Origin: CAWCTB01 sp963798275
GTDB lineage: Bacteria > Acidobacteriota > Terriglobia > Terriglobales > Acidobacteriaceae
Direction: 5' to 3'
Assembly: GCA_963798275.1 (NCBI GenBank)
Contig: CAWCTB010000051.1
Coordinates: 158,546 to 222,545 of the forward strand
DNA: 64,000 nt
The position numbers and the translations under genes were made by a program. Below are positions 1-9,616 of this stretch, piece by piece (position 1 is the first letter of the stretch; each line of letters starts with the position of its first letter). The notes under the pieces are model-generated. The model was not told the origin of the DNA. It saw only the letters and a program-made list of their open reading frames with translations, and searched no databases.

Positions 1-2
1 TC

Positions 3-686
3 GCGCTCTTCAAGAACGGCGATAATGCAGGAGCCGCGCGCCAGCTTCGCGAAGAACTGCAGCGCAAGCCGAACGACGCAGAAGCGAAGTCGCTGTTGGA
101 GATGATCGGCCGGGGAGTCACGGCATCCTCGTTAAGTCAAGGCCCGTCGAGTGTGGCGGTGAACGGCCTGGTAGGCGTGCCTCCGGGCGCGGCGGCCGCG
201 GCTCAGGCGCACATTCCGCCAGAGCGCATCAAGCGGAATTACAACGAAGCTACCTATCGCCAGCTTGAACTGGAGATCGAAAATCTGCAGGAACAGCGGC
301 TGGCCAAAAGCGATCCCAAGTCGCGCGCCGCTTATCACGTCCAGCACGGTACCCAGTTGCTGGCGCAAAACGCCATGCCCGAAGCGGAGAAGGAGTTCCG
401 CGAGGCCATTGCCACCGACTCAAACAACCCTGCTGCCCACGCCGGTATGGCCCAGGTGCTGGAGCAGAAGGGCGATGCTTCTAATGCGCGGGCAGAAGCG
501 CAGATGGCGATCCGTCTGCAACCGAATGTGGAGGCTTACCTGGTGCTGGCGCGGCTTGACCTGAAACAGAACCAGGTCGAGGCGGCAGCTGACGCGGTAA
601 CCCGGGCCTTGAAGCTGGACCCCTCCAACAGCAGCGCGCAAGCCTTGCAGCAAGAAGTCACTGCAAAACAGATCGCATCGCACTAA
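3..686 (+). CDS. TPR-repeat protein, C-terminal part
   Basis: The reading frame is open from the window edge, so only the C-terminal end (about 227 residues) is present. From about residue 110 it carries tetratricopeptide helices: an EKEFREAI repeat, then repeats with the pattern NPAAHAGMAQVLEQKG and EAYLVLARLDLKQN ending in ALKLDPSN. TPR arrays are protein-protein interaction scaffolds. A Pro/Ala/Gly-rich linker separates an upstream helical part (ALFKNGDNAGAARQL), which also looks like a TPR helix. It ends 29 bases before the NfeD-like gene, which has its own strong ribosome site. The partner and pathway cannot be told from this fragment. Confidence 0.85.
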   Translation, partial: ALFKNGDNAGAARQLREELQRKPNDAEAKSLLEMIGRGVTASSLSQGPSSVAVNGLVGVPPGAAAAAQAHIPPERIKRNYNEATYRQLELEIENLQEQRLAKSDPKSRAAYHVQHGTQLLAQNAMPEAEKEFREAIATDSNNPAAHAGMAQVLEQKGDASNARAEAQMAIRLQPNVEAYLVLARLDLKQNQVEAAADAVTRALKLDPSNSSAQALQQEVTAKQIASH

Positions 687-715
687 GATAGAGGAGTTCT
701 CCGAAAGGAGGCCAC

Positions 716-1996
716 ATGACCCGCGCGCGTTGTTCCTTCCTTGGCCTGCTGTGGGTTCTTTTCCTGGTGACGGCCGGCTCGGCCACCATCATTAAAATCC
801 GGGTTGACGACACCATCCAGCCGATCAGCGACGAATACATCGGCCGTGCCATCGAGCAGGCACGCCAGACGAACGCCGATGCCGTTCTGATCGAACTGCG
901 CACGCCGGGCGGACTGGTCGATTCCACCCGGTCGATCGTGCAGAAGATTCTCACCTCGCCGTCTCCCGTGATCGTGTATGTGGCGCCCACGGGAGCCAGT
1001 GCGGCGTCGGCCGGGTTCTTCATTCTGGAATCAGCCGATGTGGCTGCGATGGCACCGGGTACGAATACTGGCGCGGCGCACCCGGTTTCGATTACCGGAC
1101 AGAAGGTCGAAGACGTGATGAAGACCAAGCTGGAGAACGATGCCGCGGCCTTCATGCGTTCGTTTGTGGGACCGCGCGGGAGGAACGTCCAACTGGCGGA
1201 AAGTGCGGTGCGGGAGTCGAAGTCGTGGACCGATCAGGAAGCGCTGCAGCTCCACCTGATTGACGTGGTTGCCAAGGACCAGGATGACCTTTTCCGCCAG
1301 TTGGAAGGCCGGACCATCAAGCGGTTCGACGGTAAGGAAGTTACGTTGCACCTGGTGGGAAAACCGGTCGAAGATTTGCCGATGACGGTGCGGCAGCGCA
1401 TTCTGGATTTTCTGGTCGATCCGAATATCGCGTTCCTGGTATTTGCCATCGGGGCGCTGGCGCTGTACGCGGAACTGAACCATCCCGGAGCGGTGGTGCC
1501 GGGTGTAGTGGGTGTGGTGTTTATTCTGCTGGCGCTGTTTGCCCTGAACCTGCTGCCGACGCGCTACGCCTCACTGGTTCTGATCGTGGGTGCATTCGTG
1601 TTGTTTGCCCTGGAGGCGAAGTTCGCGACGCATGGAGTGCTGGGCATAGGCGGTATCGCGCTGCTCACCCTGGGCGGCCTGCTGCTGGTCGATGGACCCA
1701 TTCCCGAATTACGGGTGCGGTTGTGGACTTCGCTGGCCATCAGCGTTCCGCTGGGGCTGATCACGATCTTCCTGATGACGATTGCGCTGAAGGCACGACG
1801 AAGTAAGGTGGTGACGGGCGAACAGGGAATTCTGGGCGCCGTGGGCGAGGCGCGCACGGAAATCGATCCCGAAGGCAAGGTCTTCGTCCTGGGTGAGTTG
1901 TGGAACGCTCACGCACGCACGCGGGTGCGCCTGGGAGAGCAGGTGGTGGTGCGCAAAGTGGAAGGACTGGAACTGGAGGTCGAGAAGAAAGGCTGA
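716..1996 (+). CDS. NfeD-like membrane-bound serine protease (ClpP/SppA class)
   Basis: A 426-residue protein of the long NfeD type. It has an N-terminal signal/anchor (residues 5-23), a ClpP-like protease domain (about 25-220) with the motif GASAASAG at 93-100 holding the candidate nucleophile Ser98, and lysines at 136/138 where the family has its Ser-Lys dyad partner. Four or five hydrophobic segments follow (about 235-358), then a C-terminal OB-fold-like NfeD domain (365-424). A strong GGAGG stands 5 bases before the ATG. Family members cleave membrane proteins and are typically encoded next to a stomatin, exactly as here, where the SPFH gene follows. The actual substrate in this organism is unknown. 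Confidence 0.9.
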   Translation: MTRARCSFLGLLWVLFLVTAGSATIIKIRVDDTIQPISDEYIGRAIEQARQTNADAVLIELRTPGGLVDSTRSIVQKILTSPSPVIVYVAPTGASAASAGFFILESADVAAMAPGTNTGAAHPVSITGQKVEDVMKTKLENDAAAFMRSFVGPRGRNVQLAESAVRESKSWTDQEALQLHLIDVVAKDQDDLFRQLEGRTIKRFDGKEVTLHLVGKPVEDLPMTVRQRILDFLVDPNIAFLVFAIGALALYAELNHPGAVVPGVVGVVFILLALFALNLLPTRYASLVLIVGAFVLFALEAKFATHGVLGIGGIALLTLGGLLLVDGPIPELRVRLWTSLAISVPLGLITIFLMTIALKARRSKVVTGEQGILGAVGEARTEIDPEGKVFVLGELWNAHARTRVRLGEQVVVRKVEGLELEVEKKG

Positions 1997-2036
1997 AGCA
2001 GAGTAGAGAGTGTAGCCGCGGCAAGTAAGCGGGGCC

Positions 2037-2096
2037 GCCGGCTGAAGCCGGCTCAATGCAAGAAAAAGGCGCGATGACGCCGCGCTAAAGCGCGGC
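2037..2096. repeat. Two REP-like palindromes between nfeD and stomatin genes
   Basis: Two short GC-rich inverted repeats stand in the intergenic space: 2037-2052 (GCCGGCT-GA-AGCCGGC) and 2079-2096 (GCCGCGCT-AA-AGCGCGGC). Both share the architecture seen elsewhere in the window: GC arm ending in CT, a two-base centre, and AG starting the other arm. They could fold in the transcript and reduce read-through from nfeD to the stomatin gene. Confidence 0.75.
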
Positions 2097-2187
2097 TCTA
2101 CCTGTTGCCGAGTTGGGTTACGGCTTAACTTGCGCCTACAATCGGAAGTAGTACCCGTTCTAAACTCTAGCTATCCGGAGGTTTCCG

Positions 2188-2982
2188 GTGGATCTATTTG
2201 TCATTGTTCCGGTCGTAATCGTTCTGCTGTACCTGCTGAACTCGATCAAGATTCTGGCCGAGTACGAGCGGGGAGTGATTTTTCGCCTGGGCCGGTTGCT
2301 GGGAACCGCCAAGGGGCCGGGAATAATCCTGGTCTTCGTACCCATCGATCGCATGGTGAGGGTTTCGCTGCGGCAGGAGGCGCTGGAGGTGCCGCCGCAG
2401 GACATCATCACGCGCGATAACGTCACGCTGAAAGTGAACGCGGTCATTTTCCTGCGCGTGATCGATCCCAACAAGGCGGTGGTGGCGGTTTCGAACTACA
2501 TGTACCAGACCTCGCAGTTTGCGCAGACCACGTTGCGCTCGGTGCTGGGCGAGGTCGACCTGGATGAACTGCTGGCCCACCGGGAGAAGATCAACTTGCG
2601 GTTGCAGACGATCCTCGACCAGCATACCGATCCCTGGGGCGTGAAGGTGACGGCCGTGGAAGTGAAGCAGGTGGACCTGCCCGAGACCATGACGCGAGCC
2701 ATGGCCAAGCAGGCGGAGGCGGAGCGCGAGAAGCGGTCGAAGATCATCCACGCCGAGGGCGAGTTTGCGGCGGCGCAGCGGCTGATTGACGCGGCACATC
2801 TGCTGGCTTCGGAACCGGTCAGCATTCAGTTGCGATATTTGCAGACTTTGACCGAGATCGGGGTGGAGAAGAACACCACCATCATTTTCCCGGTTCCGGT
2901 CGACCTGCTGGCGGGATTGGAGAAGCTGGTGCAAGTCGACACGGCCAAGATCGCGTCCGAAGCCGGAGCGCAAGAAAAATAG
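2188..2982 (+). CDS. Stomatin/slipin family SPFH-domain protein
   Basis: A 264-residue membrane-anchored SPFH (band 7) protein. Residues 1-16 form an N-terminal hydrophobic hairpin (LFVIVPVVIVLLYLL), followed by the hallmark segment SIKILAEYERGVIFRLGR, the SPFH core with VPPQDIITRDNVTL, and a helical coiled-coil region rich in Ala/Glu (AKQAEAEREKRSK). The start is GTG, supported by GGAGG seven bases upstream. Stomatins form oligomeric membrane scaffolds, and the bacterial operon partner is an NfeD protease, the gene just upstream; in archaeal homologues NfeD cleaves the stomatin C-terminus. Here the hydrophobic C-terminal tail is short. Confidence 0.92.
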   Translation: MDLFVIVPVVIVLLYLLNSIKILAEYERGVIFRLGRLLGTAKGPGIILVFVPIDRMVRVSLRQEALEVPPQDIITRDNVTLKVNAVIFLRVIDPNKAVVAVSNYMYQTSQFAQTTLRSVLGEVDLDELLAHREKINLRLQTILDQHTDPWGVKVTAVEVKQVDLPETMTRAMAKQAEAEREKRSKIIHAEGEFAAAQRLIDAAHLLASEPVSIQLRYLQTLTEIGVEKNTTIIFPVPVDLLAGLEKLVQVDTAKIASEAGAQEK

Positions 2983-3000
2983 GAGCGGAGCACAAAGGCG

Positions 3001-3708
3001 ATGGCATCCGAGGACACCGAGATCACATTGGGCGCGGGCAAGCTGCTGGGCCTGTTTTTCATGCTGGTTGCCATTTGCGGGGTGTTTTTCGCCATCGGCT
3101 ATTCGCTGGGAAAGAGTTCGGCGCGCGAACAGGCGCTGAATGACCGGCCGGCCGAGGCGGCGGAAGCTTCAGCCAGCACGGGCGCCGCTGCGACGGCGGA
3201 AAAGCCATCGGCGGCGGTACAGGGGAAGGCGGTTGACCAGCAGCAGAGTTCGGGCGATTCCGCCGACCATGCGTCGCCCGACCTGACGTTCTATCAGGCA
3301 GTGAAGCAAAAAGGCCCGGATGTTTCGACCCCGTCGCAGCCAGCATCGAAGACGGCGGCAGCGAACAATGATTCGGCTACAGTGGGCACGACGCCTGCTG
3401 CGAGCCCAGCGCCTGCGAAAGAGGCGGCCGGCACGGAGGCGGCGTCCCCGCCGGCCACGACGCCGATTGCGACGGCTCCGGCGGGGGACTACCTGGTACA
3501 GATAGCTGCGGTGTCGCACGAGGAAGACGCGGCGGCGCTGGCCGGCGCGCTACGCAAGAAGAGCTACAGCGCGTCGGTGGTGAATAATCCGGCGGCGAGA
3601 GACAAGCTGTATCACGTGGTGATTGGGCCCTACGCCAGCCTGCAGGACGCGGAAGCAATGAAGTTGAAGTTGAAGGCGGAAGGCTACAATCCGATCGTCA
3701 AGCGCTGA
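3001..3708 (+). CDS. SPOR-domain cell-envelope protein
   Basis: A 235-residue bitopic inner-membrane protein. It has a short cytoplasmic N-terminus, one transmembrane helix (about 14-36), a long low-complexity Ala/Pro/Thr/Ser linker (about 45-160), and a C-terminal SPOR domain from about 161 (GDYLVQIAAVSHEEDAAALA ... YHVVIGPYASLQDAEAM). SPOR domains bind peptidoglycan stripped of stem peptides at the division site, as in FtsN and DedD. It begins 18 bases after the stomatin gene and probably shares its transcript. Division-site localisation is a family inference. Confidence 0.88.
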   Translation: MASEDTEITLGAGKLLGLFFMLVAICGVFFAIGYSLGKSSAREQALNDRPAEAAEASASTGAAATAEKPSAAVQGKAVDQQQSSGDSADHASPDLTFYQAVKQKGPDVSTPSQPASKTAAANNDSATVGTTPAASPAPAKEAAGTEAASPPATTPIATAPAGDYLVQIAAVSHEEDAAALAGALRKKSYSASVVNNPAARDKLYHVVIGPYASLQDAEAMKLKLKAEGYNPIVKR

Positions 3709-3717
3709 GCCGCGATC

Positions 3718-4080
3718 TCACCCATAGTTCAGGAAATAGGTTCCGTAGTGGTTGCCGTTGCGGTACAAGATGCGCGCCCGGTGAATGGACTGGATGTCGT
3801 CGGTGTTGCGGAACTCGAAATCGATGACGTCGCCCACGTGCAGCACGGCGTCGATGTCGAAGGCGGCTCCCGTCGTGCTTACATTGGTGCAGGTTCCCTC
3901 GTAGGAAGTTCGTCTGCCACTCACATAGACCACCCGCACCGGAACACAAACGGTCAGGCGGTCTTCGTAGCGCCGGTCAAAGAACGGTGAGGGATCGATC
4001 GGGGCGGAGTCGGGGCGCGGCGCCGGTAGGCTCATATCCACGTTATCGGCAAAGGCGATGCGAACCTTAGCCGGTCGCAC
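3718..4080 (-). CDS. PilZ-domain protein
   Basis: A 120-residue, almost single-domain protein. The segment FFDRRYEDRLTVCVPVRV resembles the RxxxR-type start of PilZ domains, and NVSTTGAAF about 30 residues later matches the (D/N)xSxxG motif, so c-di-GMP binding is plausible but not certain because the arginine pair is not perfectly spaced. The gene is convergent with the SPOR gene (9-base gap) and follows ppc on the same strand after a 27-base gap. A partner effector is not evident. Confidence 0.75.
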   Translation of the reverse strand: MRPAKVRIAFADNVDMSLPAPRPDSAPIDPSPFFDRRYEDRLTVCVPVRVVYVSGRRTSYEGTCTNVSTTGAAFDIDAVLHVGDVIDFEFRNTDDIQSIHRARILYRNGNHYGTYFLNYG

Positions 4081-4107
4081 GAGGTTACGTCGCGGCGGCG
4101 GTGGCGC

Positions 4108-6883
4108 TTATCCCGTATTGTGCAGGCCGGCGGCGATGCCGTTCATGGTGGCGCCCAGGGCATAGTTCAACTCGTCATTGTCCTCGCCGGCGCGCTTGCG
4201 CCGCAGCAGCTCAACCTGGATCAGGCTGAGCGGATCGACGTACGGATTGCGCAGCCGGATCGAACGCAGCAGCACCGGATTGCGCTCCAGCAACTCGGTT
4301 TGTCCGGTGAGCTGCAGAATGACCCGCCGGGTGCGATCGAACTCTTCCAGCAACATCTCATACACACCTCGGCGCACACCCTCATCGGCGACCAGCGTGG
4401 AGTAGAGCCGCGCAATAGAGAAGTCGGCTTTGGCCATGGCGATCTCAACGTTGCGGATGAGATCGGCGAAGAGGGGAAATTCGGTTGCCATCTTCCGTAA
4501 CAGGCCGGACTCCTTCCCACCCTGGGCGACGTAACGCTCCAGCGCGTATCCCACGCCGAACCACGCGGGCACGGCATGGCGGCTCTGCATCCAGCCAAAC
4601 ACCCAAGGTATGGCGCGGAGTTGGTTGAGGGTGCGGCCGGCACTACGACGCGCGGGACGCGACCCAATGCGTGCGAGGTCGAGCTCATTGACCGGGGTGG
4701 CTTCGTCGAAGTACTGCAGCACCTCGGGATTTTCAGCGATATTGCGGCGGTAGTAAACAAACGCGTCACTCGACATCTGCTCCATCGCTTCGTGCCACAT
4801 ACGTTCGGAGCTACCTTCGCGATGGCCGGGGCGGACAAGCGCCTCCAGCGCGGCCGACACCATCACTTCCAGGTTCCACTCTGCCAATACCGGATCGGCG
4901 TACTTCCAGTTGAGGACCTCGCCCTGCTCGGTGATGCGAATGGCGCCGGAAAAGTCTCCGACGGGCTGAGCGAGGATGGCGGAATGGGTGGGGCCTCCGC
5001 CGCGGCCGACGGTGCCGCCGCGACCGTGGAAGATGCGCAGCCTGACACCGCACTCGCGGGCCGCCTGGTGCAGGGCGCGATGGGCCTGGTGCAGCTCCCA
5101 GGCGCTGGTGAGCATGCCGCCGTCCTTGTTGGAGTCAGAGTAGCCGAGCATTACCTCCTGCCAGCCGCCCCAGGATTGCAGCAGCGCGGCGTATTCGGAG
5201 TTGGTCCACACCCTGCGCATTACATCAGCCGCGCGGCGCAATGAATCGATGGACTCGAACAGGGGAACGGGCATCAGTCCGGGATCATCCTGCTCTCCGG
5301 CAATGCGGTTGCCGCCCAGGCTGGCCAGGCGAACGAGGGTGAAGATGTCCTGTTCCGACTCCGCGCCGCTGACGATGTAAGTTGCGGATGACACTGCCGC
5401 CGCGCGCGGATTTCTCTTCCGCGATGGCGCCGAGGGTGCTGAACAACTCGGTGGCCACCGGCGAAAGCCCGGTCGCGAGCCCGGCTGCAGTGGAAGAGGC
5501 CTTAGCGCCAACTTCCTGCATCGCCGAGGCATGCACTCGCGCATGCTGTCGAATATCGAGGGTATGCAGGTGCAGGCCGAAGGTACGCACCTTGATGAGC
5601 AACGGATCGAGCGTGTTCCGGGCCACGCGGCTGCCCTGGTTGCGGCAAAGGCTTTCGCGGATGGTGAGCAGGTCGCTCTCCAGTTCGCCGGCGCAGCGAT
5701 AGGCGTTGGAATATCCAGCCTCGGCGCGCATGCCGGTAAGGCGCTCGGCCATCAGGAGCAGCAGGCGCCGATACCATTCCGCCGGCGTGCTGCGCTGAAT
5801 GTCGAGGGAGGGCCTCCCAATCGACTGCTCGTAGGCAGCCAGCAGCGCCTGAACTTCCTCTGAGGCAGGAACCTGGTGGGTGGATACGCTGAGGCGGTGG
5901 GCGAGCAGCCGGATCTCGTCGATGTAGTGGTCGAGCAAAGCAGCGTGGGCGATGGCTAAAGCTTCGCGGGTACAATCGGCGGTTACGAAGGGATTGCCAT
6001 CGCGATCGCCGCCTATCCAGGAGCCAAAGCGCAGGACGATGGGCAATTGCGTGGCGTCGAGTTCGACGCCAAAAACCGCGCGGAAGGAGGCCGCGAATTC
6101 GTCGTACAGCCGAGGTACGGTGTCGAACAAGGAGAGACGAAAGTAGCTGATCCCAGTGCGAATTTCGTCGGCGACGGTAGGCTTCTGCAGGCGGACTTCA
6201 TCGGTCTGCCAGAGCGCCGTAATCTCGGCGAGGATGACGGCTTCGGCTTCTGCGGCAGCTGCGCCGGAGAGCGGCAATTCGTCGAGTTGTTCCAGTTGGC
6301 GGGCGATGCGGCGGCGCTTGAGCAACACGGTACGGCGGGCGATCTCGGTGGGATGAGCGGTGAACACCGGCTCAACCAGTATGTTTCTAAGTTGCGCAAG
6401 TGTCTGCTCGGCGGTCAGGCCTGCCTCCCGCAGGCGAAGCAAGGTACCTCGAAAGGTGCCGGGGAGCAAAGGCTGCTCGCGATGAAGCTGCGCAGCCCGG
6501 CGACGGCGCTTGCGATGGTTGGTCTCGGCCAGATTGGTCAGCTCAAAATAGGTGGCGAATGACTTGACCACGCGGTACGCGGTCGGAAGATCGAGCGAGC
6601 GAACCAGTTGTTTGGCCGCGTCGAGCAGGGAACTGCCGGGGGAATTGTCTAGTGCGAGAGCGAGCCGCTCGCGGTGTTCGATCAATAATCGGCGGAGGCG
6701 CTCGACCACTTCGAAGAGCGGCTCGCCGGATTGTTCGCGGATGGCCCGCCCCAGCAGGATGCCGAGCGAACGCACATCGCGACGCAGGGGCAGTTCCTTA
6801 CGGCTGTCGGAGGTGGCCGCCGCGAGTTCGGCCAGACGCTCCTGCTGATTCTCCGCGGCCCAGAGTGGCTTGCCAGAGTTCAT
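4108..6883 (-). CDS. ppc: Phosphoenolpyruvate carboxylase, one frameshift
   Basis: Carboxylates PEP to oxaloacetate, an anaplerotic reaction. The N-terminal segment (5.4-6.88 kb) has the catalytic-His motif TAHPTEIARRTVL and the GGDRDGNPFVT loop. The C-terminal segment has YSDSNKDGGMLTSAWEL, HGRGGTVGRGGGPT and the C-terminal end in HNTG, where the family usually ends QNTG. The two halves are in different frames, and continuity is restored by a single-base change close to 5393, where SARGGSVI should run into ATYIVSG. Overall length would be about 925 residues, normal for the family. Both halves are fully conserved, so a sequence error or a very recent mutation is likely. Confidence 0.93.
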
Positions 6884-7030
6884 CTGTATGAATGTAACCT
6901 AAAGCTCGGAAGCGCTGATGAGGACGGCAGGCGGCCGCGGAGAAAGCAGGACGTTGCGAAGAGTGGCAGATTGCCAGGGATGAACCCCTAGGGACTTACA
7001 AAGATAAAGAGCTTAGACCCGACCTGCCTG

Positions 7031-8533
7031 TGTTGACATCCTCGGGGAGCCCTTCAGCAGACGACTGATACCCGGGAATCCACCCTTTTCCTGAGGTGAG
7101 GGGAGAGCAGATCTCTCGGTCGCCACGGCGACCTTGATTTCATAACGACGACGGCTCCTGACCAAGTCCGAGTAAGCTTGAGCTGGCAAAAGACCAAGAC
7201 TCGGAAGAAAGGAGCCGCCATGAAGATTATAGGCTGTGATTTCCATCCGAGTTTCCAACAAATTGCCATGGTGGATACGGAAACGGGCGAGTACACGGAA
7301 CGGAAGCTGACCCCGGAGGAGGCGCGGCAGTTTTATGCCGAGCTGCAGGGGCGGGTGCTGGTGGGCATGGAGGCCTGCGGCAACACGCTGTGGTTCGAGC
7401 GCTGGCTGGGCTTGCTGGGCATCGAGCTGCGGCTGGGGGATGCGGGCAAGATCCGGGCCCTGGAAGTGCGCAAGCAGAAGACGGACCGCCGCGATGCTGC
7501 ACTGTTGCTGCGACTGCTGCTGGAGGATCGCTTTCCCGAGATATGGGTGCCGACGCTGGAGCAGCGCGATGTGCGGCAGTTGCTGTTGCATCGCCACAAA
7601 CTGGTGGGGATGCAACAGCAGGTGAAGAACGAGTTGCAGCACCTGGCGCTGAATCAGGGAGTGCAGCAGAAGCGCAAACTGTGGAGCGAGTCGGGACGCC
7701 AGCGGCTGCAAGAGCTGCCGTTGGAGGGCTGGACGGCACAGCGGCGCGCGGATTCGCTGGAGCTGCTGGACGATCTGCACCGTCGCATTGCGAAGCTGGA
7801 TGTCGCGGCCGAGCAAGAGGCGGAGCGCGATGCGATCGCGCGTTTGTTGCGGACGCATCCGGGCGTGGGCCCGATTACGGCGCTGGCGTTTTCGCTGACC
7901 TTGGGCACGATCGAGCGCTTCGCCCACAGCCGGCAGGTGGTCAGCTACCTGGGGCTGAATCCGGCGGAGCATTCCAGCGGAGGACGGCAGCAGTTGGGGG
8001 CGATCAGCAAGCAGGGCAATCCCTTGCTGCGCAGTTTGTTGGTGGAAGCGGGGCAGAGTGCCGCGCGTTCGGTTCCAGAGTTAAAGCGCGCCTATCAGCG
8101 GCTGAAGCACAGGAAACATTCTGGCGTAGCCAAGGTCATGGTAGCGCGCAAATTGGCGGTGCGGCTGTTTTGGATGTGGAAGACGCAGCAGCCTTACTCC
8201 GCCGCTCGCACGCAGGGCAGCCCGAGTCATCACGTGGTCGCGGTCTAAGACCGGGCGCTTGAGTGGGCACCCTGCCTCCCGGAAGAGTCTGGGAGTTCGA
8301 AGACAAGAATCATGGTCGCAGTGAGCGATCGAATAGATGGTTGGTGGAGTCGAAAGGCTGCCATCGGTGATTCCAGCAGAGTGTGAGTCTTGGTCTTTAT
8401 GCAGAGCAGTTGTTCTCAATTAGAGCGAACTGGCGCATGGGAAAAAACCAAGGCGCCGACGCTGAAGTTTACCCTTGACAACGCCGTCGTTGTTATAGAC
8501 GTGATGACAATTCCTAGGGTAGGGATGTCAACA
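7031..8533 (+). mobile_element. IS110-family insertion sequence
   Basis: The element is about 1.5 kb. An 11-bp inverted repeat marks the candidate ends: TGTTGACATCC at 7031-7041 and GGATGTCAACA at 8523-8533. Between them is one intact DEDD transposase. No target duplication is visible, as expected for IS110 elements, whose mechanism differs from DDE transposons. IS110 ends can lie outside the inverted repeats, so the true boundary may shift by some bases. The right end stands 10 bases from a REP-like palindrome (8543-8554). Confidence 0.75.
7220..8248 (+). CDS. IS110-family DEDD transposase
   Basis: A 342-residue transposase. The N-terminal RuvC-like DEDD domain begins MKIIGCDFHPS with candidate catalytic residues Asp7, Glu51 (in GMEACGN), Asp89 and Asp92 (in KTDRRDA). 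The C-terminal transposase_20 domain has LRTHPGVGPITALAF and the serine-containing stretch LLRSLLVEAGQSAAR. A start 42 bases upstream exists, but the ATG at 7220 has AAAGGAG close before it and gives the standard family N-terminus. The frame is complete, so the element may be active. Modern IS110 work shows these enzymes use an RNA guide encoded in the element's non-coding end, which would lie in 7041-7219 or 8249-8522 here. Confidence 0.93.
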   Translation: MKIIGCDFHPSFQQIAMVDTETGEYTERKLTPEEARQFYAELQGRVLVGMEACGNTLWFERWLGLLGIELRLGDAGKIRALEVRKQKTDRRDAALLLRLLLEDRFPEIWVPTLEQRDVRQLLLHRHKLVGMQQQVKNELQHLALNQGVQQKRKLWSESGRQRLQELPLEGWTAQRRADSLELLDDLHRRIAKLDVAAEQEAERDAIARLLRTHPGVGPITALAFSLTLGTIERFAHSRQVVSYLGLNPAEHSSGGRQQLGAISKQGNPLLRSLLVEAGQSAARSVPELKRAYQRLKHRKHSGVAKVMVARKLAVRLFWMWKTQQPYSAARTQGSPSHHVVAV

Positions 8534-8674
8534 GAGCCACCCGGCCTGAAGGCCAGGCCTACTCCAAAGCGCATTTTTCCGCCTGAGCGGGCCTGGCCGT
8601 CAGTGCTGGCGGCAGGACCAAAAAAGGGAGGCTGCTTAAGGCAGCCTCCCGAGGTTACGAATGCAGGAAGTGAG
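8249..8674. other. Non-coding stretch: IS right end, REP-like palindrome, terminator
   Basis: No gene is supported here. The first 270 bases are the non-coding right flank of the IS110 element. A small palindrome GGCCT-GA-AGGCC follows at 8543-8554. The rest is the 3' region of the minus-strand PEP-CTERM gene with its terminator. Confidence 0.6.
8620..8650 (-). terminator. Intrinsic terminator of the PEP-CTERM gene
   Basis: A perfect 10-bp stem, GGGAGGCTGC (8626-8635) against GCAGCCTCCC (8641-8650), with a five-base loop. On the minus strand it is followed by a run of six T, the classic rho-independent arrangement. It lies about 25 bases after the stop codon of the exported PEP-CTERM gene. 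Confidence 0.92.
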
Positions 8675-9328
8675 CTAGCTGTGGAGGCGACGGCGCAGCG
8701 TGCCGGCCAGGCCGATCACGCCAGTGCCGATCAACAGCAGGGAGCTCGGCTCGGGGACGACGGCCTGCTGATAGGACAATCCGGTGATTCCGCCATCCGT
8801 CCACGCGGCCGAACCGCCGCCAAGGGGAACCGTATTCTGCAGAACCAGGGTGATCTGGTAGCCGCCGTTCACGGGTCCGATGTCGGCAAAGTTCACGGTG
8901 CCGGTAACGGTTCCATAGTTGCCGCAGTAGTTGCAATCGGGCAGAACCACCTGCGCGACCGCAACGCCGTTGACCAAGGCGAACCAGGTTTCGGTATTGC
9001 CGCCTCCCAGGAAGTCCTGGAAGGTCCAATCGGCGGTAAGGTCGGTGACCGAGTTGGTGTTCAGCACGAAAATAGACGACTGCACAAAATCACCGGCTGT
9101 CCACTGGAAAGCGGTCTGGCCGCCGACAGGTATGGTGCCGCAGCCGTTGGTGGCGCTGCAGTAGGCGTCACCGGCCGTGGGGAATGGTACGTTGACAGTT
9201 ACGTCGGCCGGGTCCATGTTGGGGCTGTTGAGCGCCGTCAGGAGAGTGGCATGGGCCACGCTGACGGTAGCGAAGCAGAGTGCAACAAGGAGAGCTACAC
9301 TCCACAGGGATGTTTTCTTCATTCTCAA
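8675..9328 (-). CDS. PEP-CTERM sorting-domain exported protein
   Basis: A 217-residue secreted protein. It has an N-terminal signal peptide (MRMKKTSLWSVALLVALCF, cleavage probably after AHA) and ends with the textbook PEP-CTERM signal: VPEPSS, a hydrophobic helix, then RRR near the C-terminus. Exosortase recognises this tail, usually in bacteria that make exopolysaccharide; no exosortase gene is in the window. The mature part is rich in Gly, Thr and Asn and has six or so cysteines, with no recognised domain. It is monocistronic, with its own terminator. Confidence 0.92.
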   Translation of the reverse strand: MRMKKTSLWSVALLVALCFATVSVAHATLLTALNSPNMDPADVTVNVPFPTAGDAYCSATNGCGTIPVGGQTAFQWTAGDFVQSSIFVLNTNSVTDLTADWTFQDFLGGGNTETWFALVNGVAVAQVVLPDCNYCGNYGTVTGTVNFADIGPVNGGYQITLVLQNTVPLGGGSAAWTDGGITGLSYQQAVVPEPSSLLLIGTGVIGLAGTLRRRLHS

Positions 9329-9616
9329 ATCCTCCGATCAGGCCGAAGCGCGGTTACGGCCCGAAGTGGCGATAGAACCTAAACACAACCGTAGGCGCCA
9401 TCAAGGTTAAAAGGTTACTAAAGTCACGTAAGCAATTTTACTGCCACGCCACGTGCTTGTAAACAAAAGCTCAGCAAGATTCAGCGTGTGCATAATGTTG
9501 CGCAATATGGGAACTGATTTTCCCTGCGACGACCCGACCGATCCCGTTCATTTCACAAGCAGTTCCAAACCCAGGCGAGCAAGCGGCACCGCCCTTGCGA
9601 CGCCGCCGGTATCACT

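Noticed and set aside
8390..9382. A 330-codon open frame on the plus strand over the PEP-CTERM gene
   Set aside because: The minus-strand gene has signal peptide, PEP-CTERM tail and terminator; the plus-strand frame has no recognisable features.
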